Translations under genes and position numbers: made by a program
Part shown: positions 47,401 through 58,400 of the stretch, one piece after another
Numbering within the stretch: the stretch's first letter is position 1
How the letters are laid out: every line of letters begins with the position of its first letter
The notes under the pieces: generated by a model
The model's input: the letters and a program-made list of their open reading frames with translations, nothing else
Database searches by the model: none
What the model was told of the DNA's origin: nothing
DNA from: Echinometra lucunter
Taxonomy: Eukaryota; Echinodermata; Echinoidea; Camarodonta; Echinometridae
DNA: 64,000 nt
Direction: 5' to 3'
Assembly (NCBI GenBank): GCA_029962745.1
Contig: CM057171.1
Span: 18,379,633 to 18,443,632, forward strand

Positions 47401-48812
47401 AGTTGATATAAGGAAGAAAGAAGTAAGATCACATATATATTAGAATGTTTCAAATCTAAGTGAAACATTTGCACATTTCACTACTCCTAATCCCATCCTC
47501 TCTATCGTTATGAGGTGTACGTTAGTGTAAGCCATCGTAAATCATTATCAGAAAATAAAATGTGGGGTCTGACTTTGTGCGATCACCTTGAATTTACAGA
47601 CACAAACCCTGGTCAATCGAAACACGTTACAGTCTGAACAGAAGACTAAATGAGTTCTAAGGGGATCATGTACTCTAGCTGCCCATGATATTGACACAGC
47701 AAGTAGCATGCATGTTGGATAGGCTATTCTCAAGACGCAGTTCATTCTAATGAATTGTTAATAATGGTCTGTTTTTGCAGCCTAGATTATTATACAAATT
47801 ATTTATTGAATGATTACTTGTAATTAATTTCTTTGTTCTACAAATATTGTTTTCTACAATGACCCCTTGATTAAAATTGCGGTGTGGCCTCTGTTGAGAT
47901 GGTAAGGTTCAAGAGGAACTCAGATATTTTTTTAAAACTTCAATTTGTCTTTTTTTGTTTTTTGTAGCTTCGCTTTCTAGAAATATTTTAACAGGGCGGT
48001 TCATCTTGCAAGAGGCGCCATTTCCTCCAAATGTAAAAACGCTTCACGTTCCTACAGATCCCTTGTTTCGAGGTTACAGCGTAAATGTTCATTATCAAGA
48101 CTAAAGGATTTAGAATCAGATTATAAGTTACCTGTTGAGCAATTCACACCAGTGTAACCAGCAACACAGGTACAGTTGTAGGAGTTCACGTCATCTGTAC
48201 ATGTCCCACCATTTTCACAGGGATTAGGACTACAGTCATCAATATCTGTAATCAAAAGCAAAATAGTTCTAATGAAACAAAACACTTGAAAGGGGGCAGG
48301 AAAGGTTACATAATACTCATCCAAATTTTAAAAAAAAATATTTGCGTAGATCAGCCACGAAATTAAGATTACGTGTGTTATCAGTCTATTACAGCGTAAA
48401 TGTTCATTATCAAGACTAAAGGATTTAGAATCAGATTATAAGTGGTAAAATGTACTCTCGGAAAACCATCTTCTGAAAATTTCATTAGCCCCTAATCACC
48501 TTTCGATATGTGAGAACATTACAATGGCATATTACGTTATCCAAATATGATCTAGATGGACAGTACACATGGTAGAATGGGCTTTTGAAATAGCCACTGA
48601 GTTGATTTTCGAAAGTGCGTTTTATTGTGTTATCGGTCTATTACAGCGTAAATTTTCATTATCAAGACTAAAGGATTTAGAATCAGATTATAAGTTACCT
48701 GTTGAGCAATTCACACCAGTGTAACCAGCAACACAAGTACAGTTGTAGGAGTTCACGTCATCTGTACATGTCCCACCATTTTCACATGGATTAGGACTAC
48801 AGTCATCAATAT
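32016..48812 (-). CDS. partial gene: EGF/CCP mosaic single-pass membrane protein
   Basis: Summary of a gene whose exons are listed below. In order on the minus strand: three EGF exons (phase 1-1), a CCP exon (1-1), a 33-nt microexon (1-1), then exons with phases 1-0, 0-1, 1-2, 2-0, and a last exon starting in phase 0 and ending in TAA. All junctions have GT-AG and the phases agree throughout, which is strong support for one transcript. The predicted product is a cell-surface protein with an extracellular EGF/CCP region, a membrane-proximal EGF, one TM helix and a ~150-residue basic then Tyr-rich cytoplasmic tail. The 5' end (signal peptide) is missing, presumably in or beyond the N gap. I do not recognise the orthologue; a function in adhesion or recognition is inferred from domains only. 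Confidence 0.7.
32799..33114 (-). CDS. exon: end of EGF domain, TM helix and juxtamembrane region
   Basis: Starts after AG (33,115-33,116) in phase 2 and ends before GTAAGA (donor 32,798). It begins [12 protein letters not shown], the last two Cys of an EGF domain begun on the previous exon. A short Gly/Asp-rich linker and a hydrophobic helix of about 26 residues ([20 protein letters not shown] and on) follow, then a basic stop-transfer (YRRMRW) and an Arg-rich stretch. The orientation is type I: EGF outside, basic tail inside. Confidence 0.85.
33115..35252 (-). other. intron
   Basis: Intron of the minus-strand gene inside the membrane-proximal EGF domain (phase 2). It contains (AT)n at about 34,205-34,260, a (TG)n tract at about 34,337-34,370, and a G-tract, 'GGAGCGAAGTGA'-bearing repeat fragment at about 34,751-35,010. 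Confidence 0.7.
35253..35358 (-). CDS. exon: first half of membrane-proximal EGF
   Basis: Acceptor TTTCAG precedes 35,358 (phase 1) and donor GTGAGT starts at 35,252 (phase 2). It encodes [20 protein letters not shown] and [14 protein letters not shown]. When spliced to the next exon the Cys pattern completes a six-Cys EGF ([20 protein letters not shown]). Confidence 0.85.
35491..35565 (+). mobile_element. tRNA-derived SINE head-like segment
   Basis: An A-box-like TGGCCTAGTGGATA and a B-box GATTCGAGTCC are spaced as in a tRNA, inside the large intron. A full cloverleaf is not clear, so a SINE head is more likely than a tRNA gene. Confidence 0.4.
35881..39682. mobile_element. 3.8-kb element with long inverted repeats and internal tandem array
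   Basis: The ends are a perfect ~29-bp TIR starting CCTTATACAGTGTGTATCAA. Homology in inverted orientation continues deep inside: 36,000-36,240 against 39,330-39,560, and 36,660-36,980 against 38,740-39,010. Between them is a four-copy ~397-bp tandem repeat (36,754-38,210). TTGA/TGAC-rich microsatellites lie near both inner arm ends. There is no transposase ORF. It sits in the large intron of the receptor gene. Confidence 0.7.
36754..38210 (+). repeat. four-copy ~397-bp tandem repeat
   Basis: Units begin near 36,754, 37,151, 37,549 and 37,941 with TTAATGTTGCCAGC. Units 1 and 2 are almost identical; units 3 and 4 are more diverged and slightly shortened. Part of the unit recurs inverted at 38,740-38,940. 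Confidence 0.9.
39897..40092 (-). CDS. exon: unclassified ectodomain segment
   Basis: The donor GTGAGA follows 39,897 in phase 1, matching the next exon. The proposed acceptor is the AG at 40,093-40,094 (phase 0), although its upstream tract is poor. The ~65 residues run from [20 protein letters not shown] through a hydrophobic stretch ([15 protein letters not shown]) to SIEGVIVE. The pattern faintly recalls the helical part of GAIN domains, but no GPS is visible and I do not assign it. An in-frame ATG at 40,104 is within the presumed intron. Confidence 0.55.
40105..41248 (-). other. intron with LINE 3'-end-like fragment
   Basis: Pyrimidine-rich DNA (about 40,866-41,000) is followed by a TCTTCGGACTTTTCATTTGG segment and a (TTGAAC)n tail at about 41,148-41,175. 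This is the same layout as 6700-7743 and probably a CR1/L2-type LINE 3' end. Confidence 0.45.
41249..41349 (-). CDS. candidate exon (phase 1-0)
   Basis: Bounded by CGCACAG (AG at 41,350-41,351) and a good donor TTTATG|GTAAGTG. The reading frame is open and links the phase-1 microexon to the phase-0 exon at 40,092. It encodes [17 protein letters not shown].. to [11 protein letters not shown]. The hydrophobic start is odd for an ectodomain, so the acceptor may be elsewhere. Confidence 0.4.
41500..41690 (-). pseudogene. decayed copy of the UCA tRNA-like locus
   Basis: 41,500-41,554 matches the 5' half of the tRNA-like gene at 29,645-29,716, including TCA in the loop, but the T arm is replaced by unrelated sequence. 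The adjoining 41,555-41,690 matches the flank at 29,717-29,850 (GGCGACTCCAAATTCGCTTA). Confidence 0.65.
41826..42116. mobile_element. fold-back MITE
   Basis: Left arm CAACGCATTCGCTCTGTTAG with GGGTGAATTTCAGAAGA. The right arm carries the complements (TTCTGAAATTTG, then AATTCACCTCTAACAGAG and TTAATGCGGGTT). A central perfect palindrome is built on GACCTCAGTGATCACTCAA. Confidence 0.65.
42445..42477 (-). CDS. 33-nt microexon
   Basis: The acceptor TTTTGCAG precedes 42,477 and the donor GTAAGA starts at 42,444. Thirty-three nt, phase 1-1, encode [10 protein letters not shown] plus the split codons. It has two Cys and two N-glycosylation sequons (NCT, NDT). Its phase fits between the CCP exon and the 41,349 exon. 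Confidence 0.55.
43418..43606 (-). CDS. exon: CCP (sushi) domain
   Basis: 189 bp, phase 1-1, acceptor AATATAG and donor GTAAGT. It encodes [20 protein letters not shown] and on, with [11 protein letters not shown], a Leu-Ser-Gly turn, VTCTRDGNF and a final PNCS. The six Cys, the YGxxC segment, the 'C..G.F....P.C' ending and the 63-residue length fit a CCP/sushi module of the six-Cys kind. N-glycosylation sequons at NNTS and NFS are visible. Confidence 0.8.
44085..44216 (-). pseudogene. truncated CCP exon copy
   Basis: After an acceptor (TATATAG), the frame [19 protein letters not shown] and [20 protein letters not shown] aligns with the first two thirds of the CCP exon at 43,606. The C-terminal third, with its last Cys pair and donor, is missing, and unrelated sequence starts near 44,080. 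It is a relic exon duplicate unless a 3' part lies on another exon. Confidence 0.65.
44217..46491. other. intron, repeat-rich
   Basis: A long A-run at 44,366-44,399, two ~83-bp direct repeats with GGCTCGCTCGCTTCGCT (about 44,711 and 44,795), and a duplicated CAACGTGCTTACGCGCA.AGACCGATT segment (about 45,358 and 45,456). No exon recognised. Confidence 0.5.
46492..47039. mobile_element. 548-bp element with ~50-bp TIR and 8-bp near-perfect TSD
   Basis: The ends CCCGGGGG.. and ..CCCCCGGG continue as complementary arms (ACTTCCATTGAAGAGTGGAC and AGCATCCGCGAGAA). Flanks ACCGAAAC (46,484-46,491) and ACCAAAAC (47,040-47,047) match at 7 of 8. The interior repeats 'CGTTTAGGGTATG' motifs. It lies in an intron of the receptor gene, about 40 bp from an EGF exon. 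Confidence 0.7.
47090..47203 (-). CDS. exon: calcium-binding-type EGF (A)
   Basis: 114 bp, phase 1-1. It encodes [19 protein letters not shown] and [19 protein letters not shown]. All six Cys are present, with D-I-D before Cys1 and N..Y between Cys3 and Cys5, as in cbEGF modules. The donor is A|GTAACT. Confidence 0.85.
48132..48245 (-). CDS. exon: calcium-binding-type EGF (B)
   Basis: 114 bp, phase 1-1, [19 protein letters not shown] and [20 protein letters not shown]. As far as I can read it, the protein is identical to exon C. Donor G|GTAACT. Confidence 0.85.
48378..48441 (-). repeat. partial copy of the EGF-exon flank
   Basis: GTGTTATCAGTCTATTACAG.. to ..GAATCAGATTATAAGT repeats the sequence next to exon C (48,628-48,695) and part of that next to exon B, but stops where the exon would begin. 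It is a remnant of unequal duplication. Confidence 0.65.
48699..48812 (-). CDS. exon: calcium-binding-type EGF (C)
   Basis: 114 bp, phase 1-1, same protein as exon B, with near-identical intron flanks. The B-to-C spacing is 567 bp. This is the most 5' exon visible; more copies may lie in the gap. Confidence 0.85.
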
Positions 48813-48946
48813 CTGTAATCAAAAGCAAAATAGTTCTAATGAAACAAAACACTTGAAAAAGGGCGGGAAAGTTTACATAATACTCATCCAAATAATAAAA
48901 AAATATTTGCATAGATCAGCCACGAAATTAAGATTAGAAGTTTGCA

Positions 48947-49446
48947 NNNNNNNNNNNNNNNNNNNNNNNNNNNNNNNNNNNNNNNNNNNNNNNNNNNNNN
49001 NNNNNNNNNNNNNNNNNNNNNNNNNNNNNNNNNNNNNNNNNNNNNNNNNNNNNNNNNNNNNNNNNNNNNNNNNNNNNNNNNNNNNNNNNNNNNNNNNNNN
49101 NNNNNNNNNNNNNNNNNNNNNNNNNNNNNNNNNNNNNNNNNNNNNNNNNNNNNNNNNNNNNNNNNNNNNNNNNNNNNNNNNNNNNNNNNNNNNNNNNNNN
49201 NNNNNNNNNNNNNNNNNNNNNNNNNNNNNNNNNNNNNNNNNNNNNNNNNNNNNNNNNNNNNNNNNNNNNNNNNNNNNNNNNNNNNNNNNNNNNNNNNNNN
49301 NNNNNNNNNNNNNNNNNNNNNNNNNNNNNNNNNNNNNNNNNNNNNNNNNNNNNNNNNNNNNNNNNNNNNNNNNNNNNNNNNNNNNNNNNNNNNNNNNNNN
49401 NNNNNNNNNNNNNNNNNNNNNNNNNNNNNNNNNNNNNNNNNNNNNN
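48947..49446. other. assembly gap, 500 N
   Basis: Exactly 500 unknown bases, with EGF-array intron sequence on the left edge and FN3-array intron sequence on the right edge. The true length and the relative orientation of the two sides are not shown by the sequence. ORFs made of X are artefacts. Confidence 0.95.
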
Positions 49447-52400
49447 CAGTCGTATCCATGCAAATTAAATTAAATTTCCTAAAAGGATGGATACGAAATT
49501 TGTTAGCAGAACAATACAGAATCATCGACATTGACCCCTCAATTTTCATAATCGTGTACATATCCCACTTTCCTTTCCAGAAAATTTGATGGTAGAAAAC
49601 TTGATGGTGACTGAAGAAACAGGAACATCCATCTCCGTTAATTGGAGCAAACCCTCTGGCGAGTTGGATTTTTACGATGTAACCTGTTCATCTCACGATG
49701 AATCTTGGTATGAACGAATTGATGCAGTCCGGACCAATTTCACTTGCACAAATCTAACGTGTGAAACGAACTACACCATTACAGTTGAAACGGTTATTCG
49801 AAACCATAAATGTACTCCAGCTATGATTACAGCACGAACTCGTAAGTATATCAAATATTTTGTTCAGAGCCAGTCGTATCCATGTAAATTAAATTAGAAT
49901 TTCCTAAAAGATGGATACGAAAGTTGTAAACAGAAACAGAATCATCGACATGACCCCTCAATTTTCATAATCGTGTACATTTTCTCACTTTCCTTTCCAG
50001 AAAATTTGATGGTAGAAAACTTGATGGTGACTGAAGAAACAGGAACATCCATCTCCGTTAATTGGAGCAAACCCTCTGGCGAGTTGGATTTTTACGATGT
50101 ACCTGTTCATCTCACGATGAATCTTGGTATGAACGAATTGATGCAGTCCGGACCAATTTCATTGCACAAATCTAACGTGTGAAACGAACTACACCATTAC
50201 AGTTGGAACGGTTATTCGAAACCAGAACTGTACTCCAGCTATGATTACAGCACGAACTCGTAAGTATATCAAATATTTTTGTTCAGAGCCAGTCGTATCC
50301 ATGTAAATTAAATTAGAATTTCCTAAAAGGATGGATACGAAAGTTGTAAACACAACAATACAGAATCATCGACATTGACCCCTCAATTTTCATAATCGTG
50401 TACATTTTCTCACTTTCCTTTCCAGAAAATTTGATGGTAGAAAACTTGATGGTGACCGAAGAAACAGGAACATCCATCTCCGTTAATTGGAGCAAACCCT
50501 CTGGAGAGTTGGATTTTTACGATGTAACCTGTTCATCCCACGATGAATCTTGGTATGAACGAATTGATGCAGTCCGGACCAATTTCACCTGCACAAATCT
50601 AACGTGTGAAACGAACTACACCATTACAGTTGGAACGGTTATTCGAAACCAGAACTGTACTCCAGCTATGATTACAGCACGAACTCGTAAGTATATCAAA
50701 TATTTTTTCAGAGCCAGTCGTATCCATGTAAATTAAATTAGAATTTCCTAAAAGGATGGATACGAAATTTGTAGTAGAAAAATAGAGAATCATCGACATT
50801 GACCCCTCAATTTTCATAATCGTGTACATTTTCTCACTTTCCTTTCCAGAAAATTTGATGGTAGAAAACTTGATGGTGACCGAAGAAACAGGAACATCCA
50901 TCTCCGTTAATTGGAGCAAACCCTCTGGCGAGTTGGATTTTTACGATGTTACCTGTTCATCTCACGATGAATCTTGGTATGAACGAATTGATGCAGTCCG
51001 GACCATTTCACCTGCACAAATCTAACGTGTGAAACGAACTACACCATTACAGTTGGAACGGTTATTCGAAACCAGAACTGTACTCCAGCTATGATTACAG
51101 CACGAACTCGTAAGTATATCAAATATTTTTGTTCAAGAGCCAGTCGTATCCATGTAAATTAAATTCAAATTTCCTAAAAGGATGGATACGAATTTGTTTA
51201 GTAGAACAATACAGAATCATCGACATTGACCCCTCAATTTCATAATCGTGTACATTTTCCCACTTTCCTTTCCAGAAAATTTGATGGTAGAAAACTTGAT
51301 GGTGACCGAAGAAACAGAACATCCATCTCCGTTAATTGGAGCAAACCCTCTGGCGAGTTGGATTTTTACGATGTTACCTGTTCATCTCACGATGAATCTT
51401 GGTATGAACGAATTGATGCAGTCCGGACCAATTTCACTTGCACAAATCTAACGTGTGGAAACGACCTACAACCATTACAGTTGGAACGGTTATTCGAAAC
51501 CAGAACTGTACTCCAGCTATGATTACAGCACGAACTCGTAAGTATATCAAATATTTTGTTCAGAGCAAGTCGTATCCATGTAAATTAATTCAGAAATTTC
51601 CTAAAAGGATGGATACGAAATTTGTTTGTAGAAGAATAGAGAATCATTGACATTGACCCTCAATTTTCATAATCGTGTACATATATCATTCCACTTTCCT
51701 TTCTTTCCTTTCCAGAAAAATTTGATGTAGAAAACTGATGGTGACCGAAGAAAACAGAAACATCCATCTCCTTATTGGAGCAAACCCTCTGGCGAGTTGG
51801 ATTTTTACGATGTTACCTGTTCATCTCACGATGAATCTTGGTATGAACGAATTGATGCGTCCGGACCAATTTCACTTGCACAAATCTAACGTGTGAAACG
51901 AACTACAAACCATTACAGTTTGGAACGGTTATTCGAAACCAAACTGTACTCCGCTATGATTACAGCACGAACTCGTAAGTATATCAAATATTTTGTTCAG
52001 AGCAAGTCGTATCCATGTAAATTAAATTCAGAATTTCCTGAAAGGATGGATACGAAATTTGTTTGTAGAAGATAGAGAATCATCGACTGACCCCTCAATT
52101 TTCATAATCGTGTACATATTCCCACTTTCCTTTCCAGAAAATTTGATGGTAGAAAACTGATGGTGACCGAAGAAACAGGAAAATCCATCTCCGTTAATTG
52201 GAGCAAACCCTCTGGCGAGTTGGATTTTACGATGTTACCGGTTCATCTCACGATGATCTTTGGTATGAACGAATTGATGCAGTCCGGACCAATTTCACTT
52301 GCACAAATCTAACGTGTGAAACGAACTACAAACATTACAGTTGGAACGGTTTTCGAACCAGAACTGTACTCCAGCTATGATTACAAGCACGAACTCGTAA

Positions 52401-55400
52401 GTATATGAAATATTTTTGTTCAGAGCCAGTCGTATCCATGTAATTAAATCAGAATTTCCTAAAAGGATGGATACGAAAGTTGTAAACACAACAATACAGA
52501 ATCATCGACATTGAACCCTCAATTTTCATAATCGTGACGTTTCTTCTCACTTTCCTTTCCAGAAAATTTGATGGTAGAAAACTTGATGGTGACCGAAGAA
52601 ACAGGAACATCCATCTTCGTTAATTGGAGCAACCCTCTGGCGATTGGATTTTTACTATGTTTACCTGTTCATCTCACGATGAATCTTGGTATGAACGAAT
52701 TGATGCAGTCCGTACCAATTTCACTTGCACAAATCTAACGTGTGAAACGAACTAAACAACCATTACAGTTGGAACGGTTATTCGAAAACCAGAACTGTAC
52801 TCCAGCTATGATTACAGCACGAACTCGTAGTATATCAATATTTTTGTTCAGAGCCAGTCGTATCCATGTAAATTAAATTAGAATTTCCTAAAAGGATGGA
52901 TACGAAAGTTGTAAACACAACATACAGAATCATCGACATTGACCCCTCAATTTTCATAATCGTGTCATTTTCTCACTTTCCTTTCCAGAAAATTTGATGG
53001 TAGAAACTTGATGTGACCGAAAAAACAGGAACATCCATCTCCGTTAATTGGAGCAAACCCTCTGGAGAGTTGGATTTTACGATGTAACCTGTTCATTCCC
53101 ACGATGAATCTTGGTATGAACGAATTGATGCAGTCCGTCCGGACCAATTTCAACTTGCACAAATCTAACGTGTAAAACGAACTACATACAAAAACACCAT
53201 TACAGTTGGAACGGTTATTCGAAACCAGAACTGTACTCCAGCTATGAGTACAAGCACGAACTCGTAAGTATATCAAATATTTTTGTTCAGAGCCAGTCGT
53301 ATCCATGTAAATTAAATTAGAATTTCCTAAAGGTGGATACGAAAAGTTTGTAACACAACAATACAGAATCATCGACATGACCCCCTCAATTTTCATCATC
53401 GTGTTACATTTTCTCACTTTCCTTTCCAGAAAATTTGATGGTAGAAAACTTGATGGTGACCGAAGAAACAGGAACATCCAGCTCCGTTAATTGAGCAAAC
53501 CCTCTGCGAGTTGGATTTTTAAGCGATGTTACCTGGTTCATCATCCCAGCGATGAAGCTTGGTATGAACGAATTGAATGCAGTCCGGACCACTTTCAACT
53601 TGCAACAAATCTAACCGTGTGAAACTGAACTACACATACAAACCATTAACAGTGGAACGGTTATTCGAAACCAGAAACTGGTACTACTCACCAGCTATGA
53701 TGAAAGCACGAAACTCGGAAGTAAAAATATCAAATATTTTTGTTCAGAGCAAGTGCGTAATCCATGTAAAATTAAATTCATGAATTCCTAAAAGGATGGA
53801 TACGAATTTGTTAGTAGACAGAATAGAGAATCATCGACATTGACCCCTCAATTTTCATAATCGTGTACATATTCCCACTTTCCTTTCCAGGAAAATTTGA
53901 TGGTAGAGAAAACTTGATGGTGACCGAAGAAATAGGAACATCCATCTCCGTTAATTGGAGCAAACCTCTGGCGAGTTGGATTTTTACGATGTTACCTGTT
54001 CATCTCACGATGAATCTTCGGTATGAACGAATTGATGCAGTCCGAACCAATTTCCACTTGCACAAATCTAACGTGTGAAACGAACTAACAACCATTACAG
54101 TTGGAACGGTTATTCGAAACCAGAACTGTACTCCAGCTATGATTACAGCACGAACTCGTAAGTATATCAAATATTTTTGTTCAGAGCAAGTCGTATCCAT
54201 GTAAATTAAATTCAGAATTTCCTAAAAGGATGGATACGAAATTTGTTTGTAGAAGAATAGAGAATCATTGACATTGACCCCTCAATTTTCATAATCGTGT
54301 ACATATTCCCCACTTTCCTTTCTTTTCCTTTCCAGAAAATTTGATGGTAGAAAACTTGATGGTGACCGAAGAAACAGGAACATCCATCTCCGTTAATTGG
54401 AGCAAACCCTCTGGCGAGTTGGATTTTTACGATGTTACCTGTTCATCTCACGATTAATCTTGGTATGAACGAATTGATGCAGTCCGGACCAATTTCACTT
54501 GCACAAATCTAACGTGTGAAACGAACTACAACACCATTACAGTTGGAACGGTTATTCGAAAACCAGAACTGTACTCCAGCTATGATTACAGCACGAACTC
54601 GTAAGTATATCAAATATTTTTGTTCAGAGCAAGTCGTATCCATGTAAATTAAATTCAGAATTTCCTGAAAGGATGGATACGAATTTGTTAGTAGAAGAAT
54701 AGAGAATCATCGACATTGACCCCTCAATTTTCATAATCGTGTACATATTCCCACTTTCCTTTCCAGAAAATTTGATGGTAGAAAACTTGATGGTGACCGA
54801 AGAAATAGGAACATCCATCCTCCGTTAATTGGAACAAACCCTCTGGCGAGTTGGATTTTACGATGTTACCTGTTCATCTCACGATGAATCTTGGTATGAA
54901 CGAATTGATGCAGTCCGGACCAATTTCACTTGCACAAATCTAACGTGTGAAACGAACTACAACACCATTACAGTTGGAACGGTTATTCGAAACCAGAACT
55001 GTACTCCAGCTATGATTACAGCACGAACTCGTAAGTATATCAGATATTTTTGTTCAGAGCAAGTCGTATCCATGTAAATTAAATTCAGAATTTCCTAAAA
55101 GGATGGATACGAAATTTGTTAGTAGAAAATAGAGAATCATCGACATTGACCCCTCAATTTTCATAATCGTTTACATTTTCTCACTTTCCTTTCCAGAAAA
55201 TTTGATGGTAGAAAACTTGATGGTGGCCGAAGAAACAGGAACATCCATCTCCGTTAATTGGAGCAAACCCTCTGGAGAGTTGGATTTTTACGATGTAACC
55301 TGTTCATCCCACGATGAATCTTGGTATGAACGAATTGATGCAGTCCGGACCAATTTCACTTGCACAAATCTAACGTGTGAAACGAACTACACCATTACAG

Positions 55401-58400
55401 TTGGAACGGTTATTCGAAACCAGAACTGTACTCCAGCTATGATTACAGCACGAACTCGTAAGTATATCAAATATTTTTGTTCAGAGCCAGTCGTATCCAT
55501 GTAAATTAAATTCAGAATTTCCTAAAAGGATGGATACGAAATTTGTTAGTAGAAGAATAGAGAATCATCGACATTGACCCCTCAATTTTCATAATCGTGT
55601 ACATTTTCTCACTTTCCTTTCCAGAAAATTTGATGGTAGAAAACTTGATGGTGACCGAAGAAACAGGAACATCCATCTCCGTTAATTGGAGCAAACCCTC
55701 TGGAGAGTTGGATTTTTACGATTTAACCTGTTCATCCCACGATGAATCTTGGTATGAACGAATTGATGCAGACCGGACCAATTTCACTTGCACAAATCTA
55801 ACGTGTGAAACGAACTACACCATTACAGTTGGAACGGTTATTCGAAACCAGAACTGTACTCCAGCTATGATTACAGCACGAACTCGTAAGTATATCAAAT
55901 ATTTTTGTTCAGAGCCAGTCGTATCCATGTAAATTAAATTAGAATTTCCTAAAAGGATGGATACGAAATTTGTTAGTAGAAGAATAGAGAATCATCGACA
56001 TTGACCCCTGAATTTTCATAATCGTGTATTTATTTATTTATTTATTTATTAAAGTTTTGTTTAAAATAGAGGGTAGGTACATTCAGTAAAATATACTGCT
56101 TTTCAAGTACGCCCTCTAGGACAATACATGAAACAATACCATAATCATACATATAAGTGATATACACAAAATATAATATTCATAAAATACACATAATGTA
56201 ACATGAAATGAAATACGAAAATAACATTAGAAAAATAGGATTAGAAAAAATAAGACTAAGGAGAGGAAAATGAGGGCAGAAATTCTATTTTTATGATTAT
56301 AATGAATATTTTGCTAATCGGCATCCACGCTTGAATGTTTCAAATTGTTTAATTGATTGGACTGTGAAAGGGAGTTTATTAAACAGGGAGCTTGCTTTAT
56401 AAGAAAATGATCTTTTTTTAAATTCAGTTTTGGGGTATGGAATGTCAAGTAGAGAATTTTAAGAGTACCGGGTACAATAGTTAGAGGTGCGATAATTGAT
56501 TAATGATTTTAAATACTTTGGGGCCATGGCATTTATAATTTTAAAGACTAACAAACAGTAGTGATATTTTATTCTTTGCTCAACAGATTGCCAATTTAAA
56601 GTTGTAAGCAGTAAACACTGGGGTGTGTCATAGTCCTTATTTAAAATTAATCTCGCATATCTATTTTGCAGTTTTTGTAATTTTAATAAATTTGTCTTTG
56701 AACAATTTCCCCAAGCAGTGCAACAATAGTCAATATGTGGTAAGATCAAAGCAAAGTAAAGGTTCATTAGAGTTCTGGGGGGTATTAGATGTTTGATACG
56801 ACGGATACAGCCAATAGAACGGGAAATTTTAGTACAAATATATTTGATGTGTTCAGACCACGTTAGTTGCGAGTCAAGTATAACTCCTAGGTATTTTATA
56901 GTTTCGACACACTGTAAGTTATTACCATTAAAATTAATTGAGAGACAATTGTTTTCCAACTTTCTTTTTGACCCGAAAGACATAACCATGGTTTTCTGTG
57001 GGTGTATATACATCTTATTTATATTAAACCTTTTACATATTAAGTTAAAATCATTTTGCAAATTTGTTTGAACTTCAGAAAAATTGCTAGAGTAATTAAA
57101 AATGACAGTATCGTCAGCATAAAGAGATAGCTTAGAATTTTTATGAATTTTTAGATTATTAATGTCATTTGTATACAAGCAAAAAATTAGTGGGCCCAAG
57201 ATTGACCCTTGTGGTACCCCAGATTTAACAGTTAGATATTCACTGCAATGATTATCTATTGTAACACAATGTTGTCTTCCCATCAGGTAAGATTTAAACC
57301 AATCATGCACCTTATTACTTATGCCATACAATATTAGTTTATCAAGTATTATTTCATGTGGAATAACATCAAAGGCTTTCCTAAGATCATAAAATATTGC
57401 TCCAGTAATCTGACCCGAATTCATATTATCCAAAAGATAGTCAGTAATTTCAGTGAGACATGTGATTGTGGAATGGAGTGGTCTAAATCCAGATTGACGT
57501 TCTGATAACAATTTTTTTTGGTTGAGGTAAGAGTACAATTGTTTATGGATAGCTTTTTCTAGAATTTTTGACAGAGAGGGCAGTATTGAGATGGGCCTGA
57601 AATTATCTACACTAAACGTACCTCCTTTATGTATTGGGGTGATTTTTGCAACCTTGAAATCAAATGGGAATATTGAAGATTTTAGTGATTGGTTAAATAA
57701 TAAGGTAAGTGGTTTAGCAATGATATCCGCAGATAATTTAAGTAACTTGGGATGAAGACCGTCCATTCCTACAGCTTTTTTACAATCGATATTGCGTAGT
57801 TCATTTCTAACAAATTCTAATTTGATTTCCTGAAATTCGAAAGTACAATCGGTTTGAGATAAAGTTTTAAAGAATTAAAATTATCTGCAGTGTTATTACA
57901 TATACTAGTTTGTAAATTTGAACTCACCTTATTAAACGTTTCATTCAATACACTTGCCACTTTTTCTTTGTCGGTTATTATTTCATCATCAATTATAATT
58001 GTGTTGTTTACCTCATTTTGCTTTGAAGGTAAAAGTCTTTTCAAAACCTTCCAATTTTTATTCAAATCATTCCCACATTCCGAGAACTCGTTTTGATAAT
58101 ACTCTTTTTTAAGTTTTTTGTTCAGGTTATTTGCTTTGTTTCGATAAAATTTGAACTTATCCCCAAAACAATCACATTTCGTGGTCTTATACTTTTTCTT
58201 ATAATAATCACGGTCTCGTGCTAAAGTAATATATTCATCTGTAATCCAAGGCACACCATTTCGCTTTCTTCTGTACATATTCCCACTTTCCTTTCCAGAA
58301 AATTTGATGGTAGAAAACTTGATGGTGACCGAAGAAACAGGAACATCCATCTCCGTTAATTGGAGCAAACCCTCTGGCGAGTTGGATTTTTACGATGTTA

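Noticed and set aside
48873..49589. Long ORFs on both strands across the gap
   Set aside because: They consist almost entirely of X translated from the 500 N and have no coding evidence.
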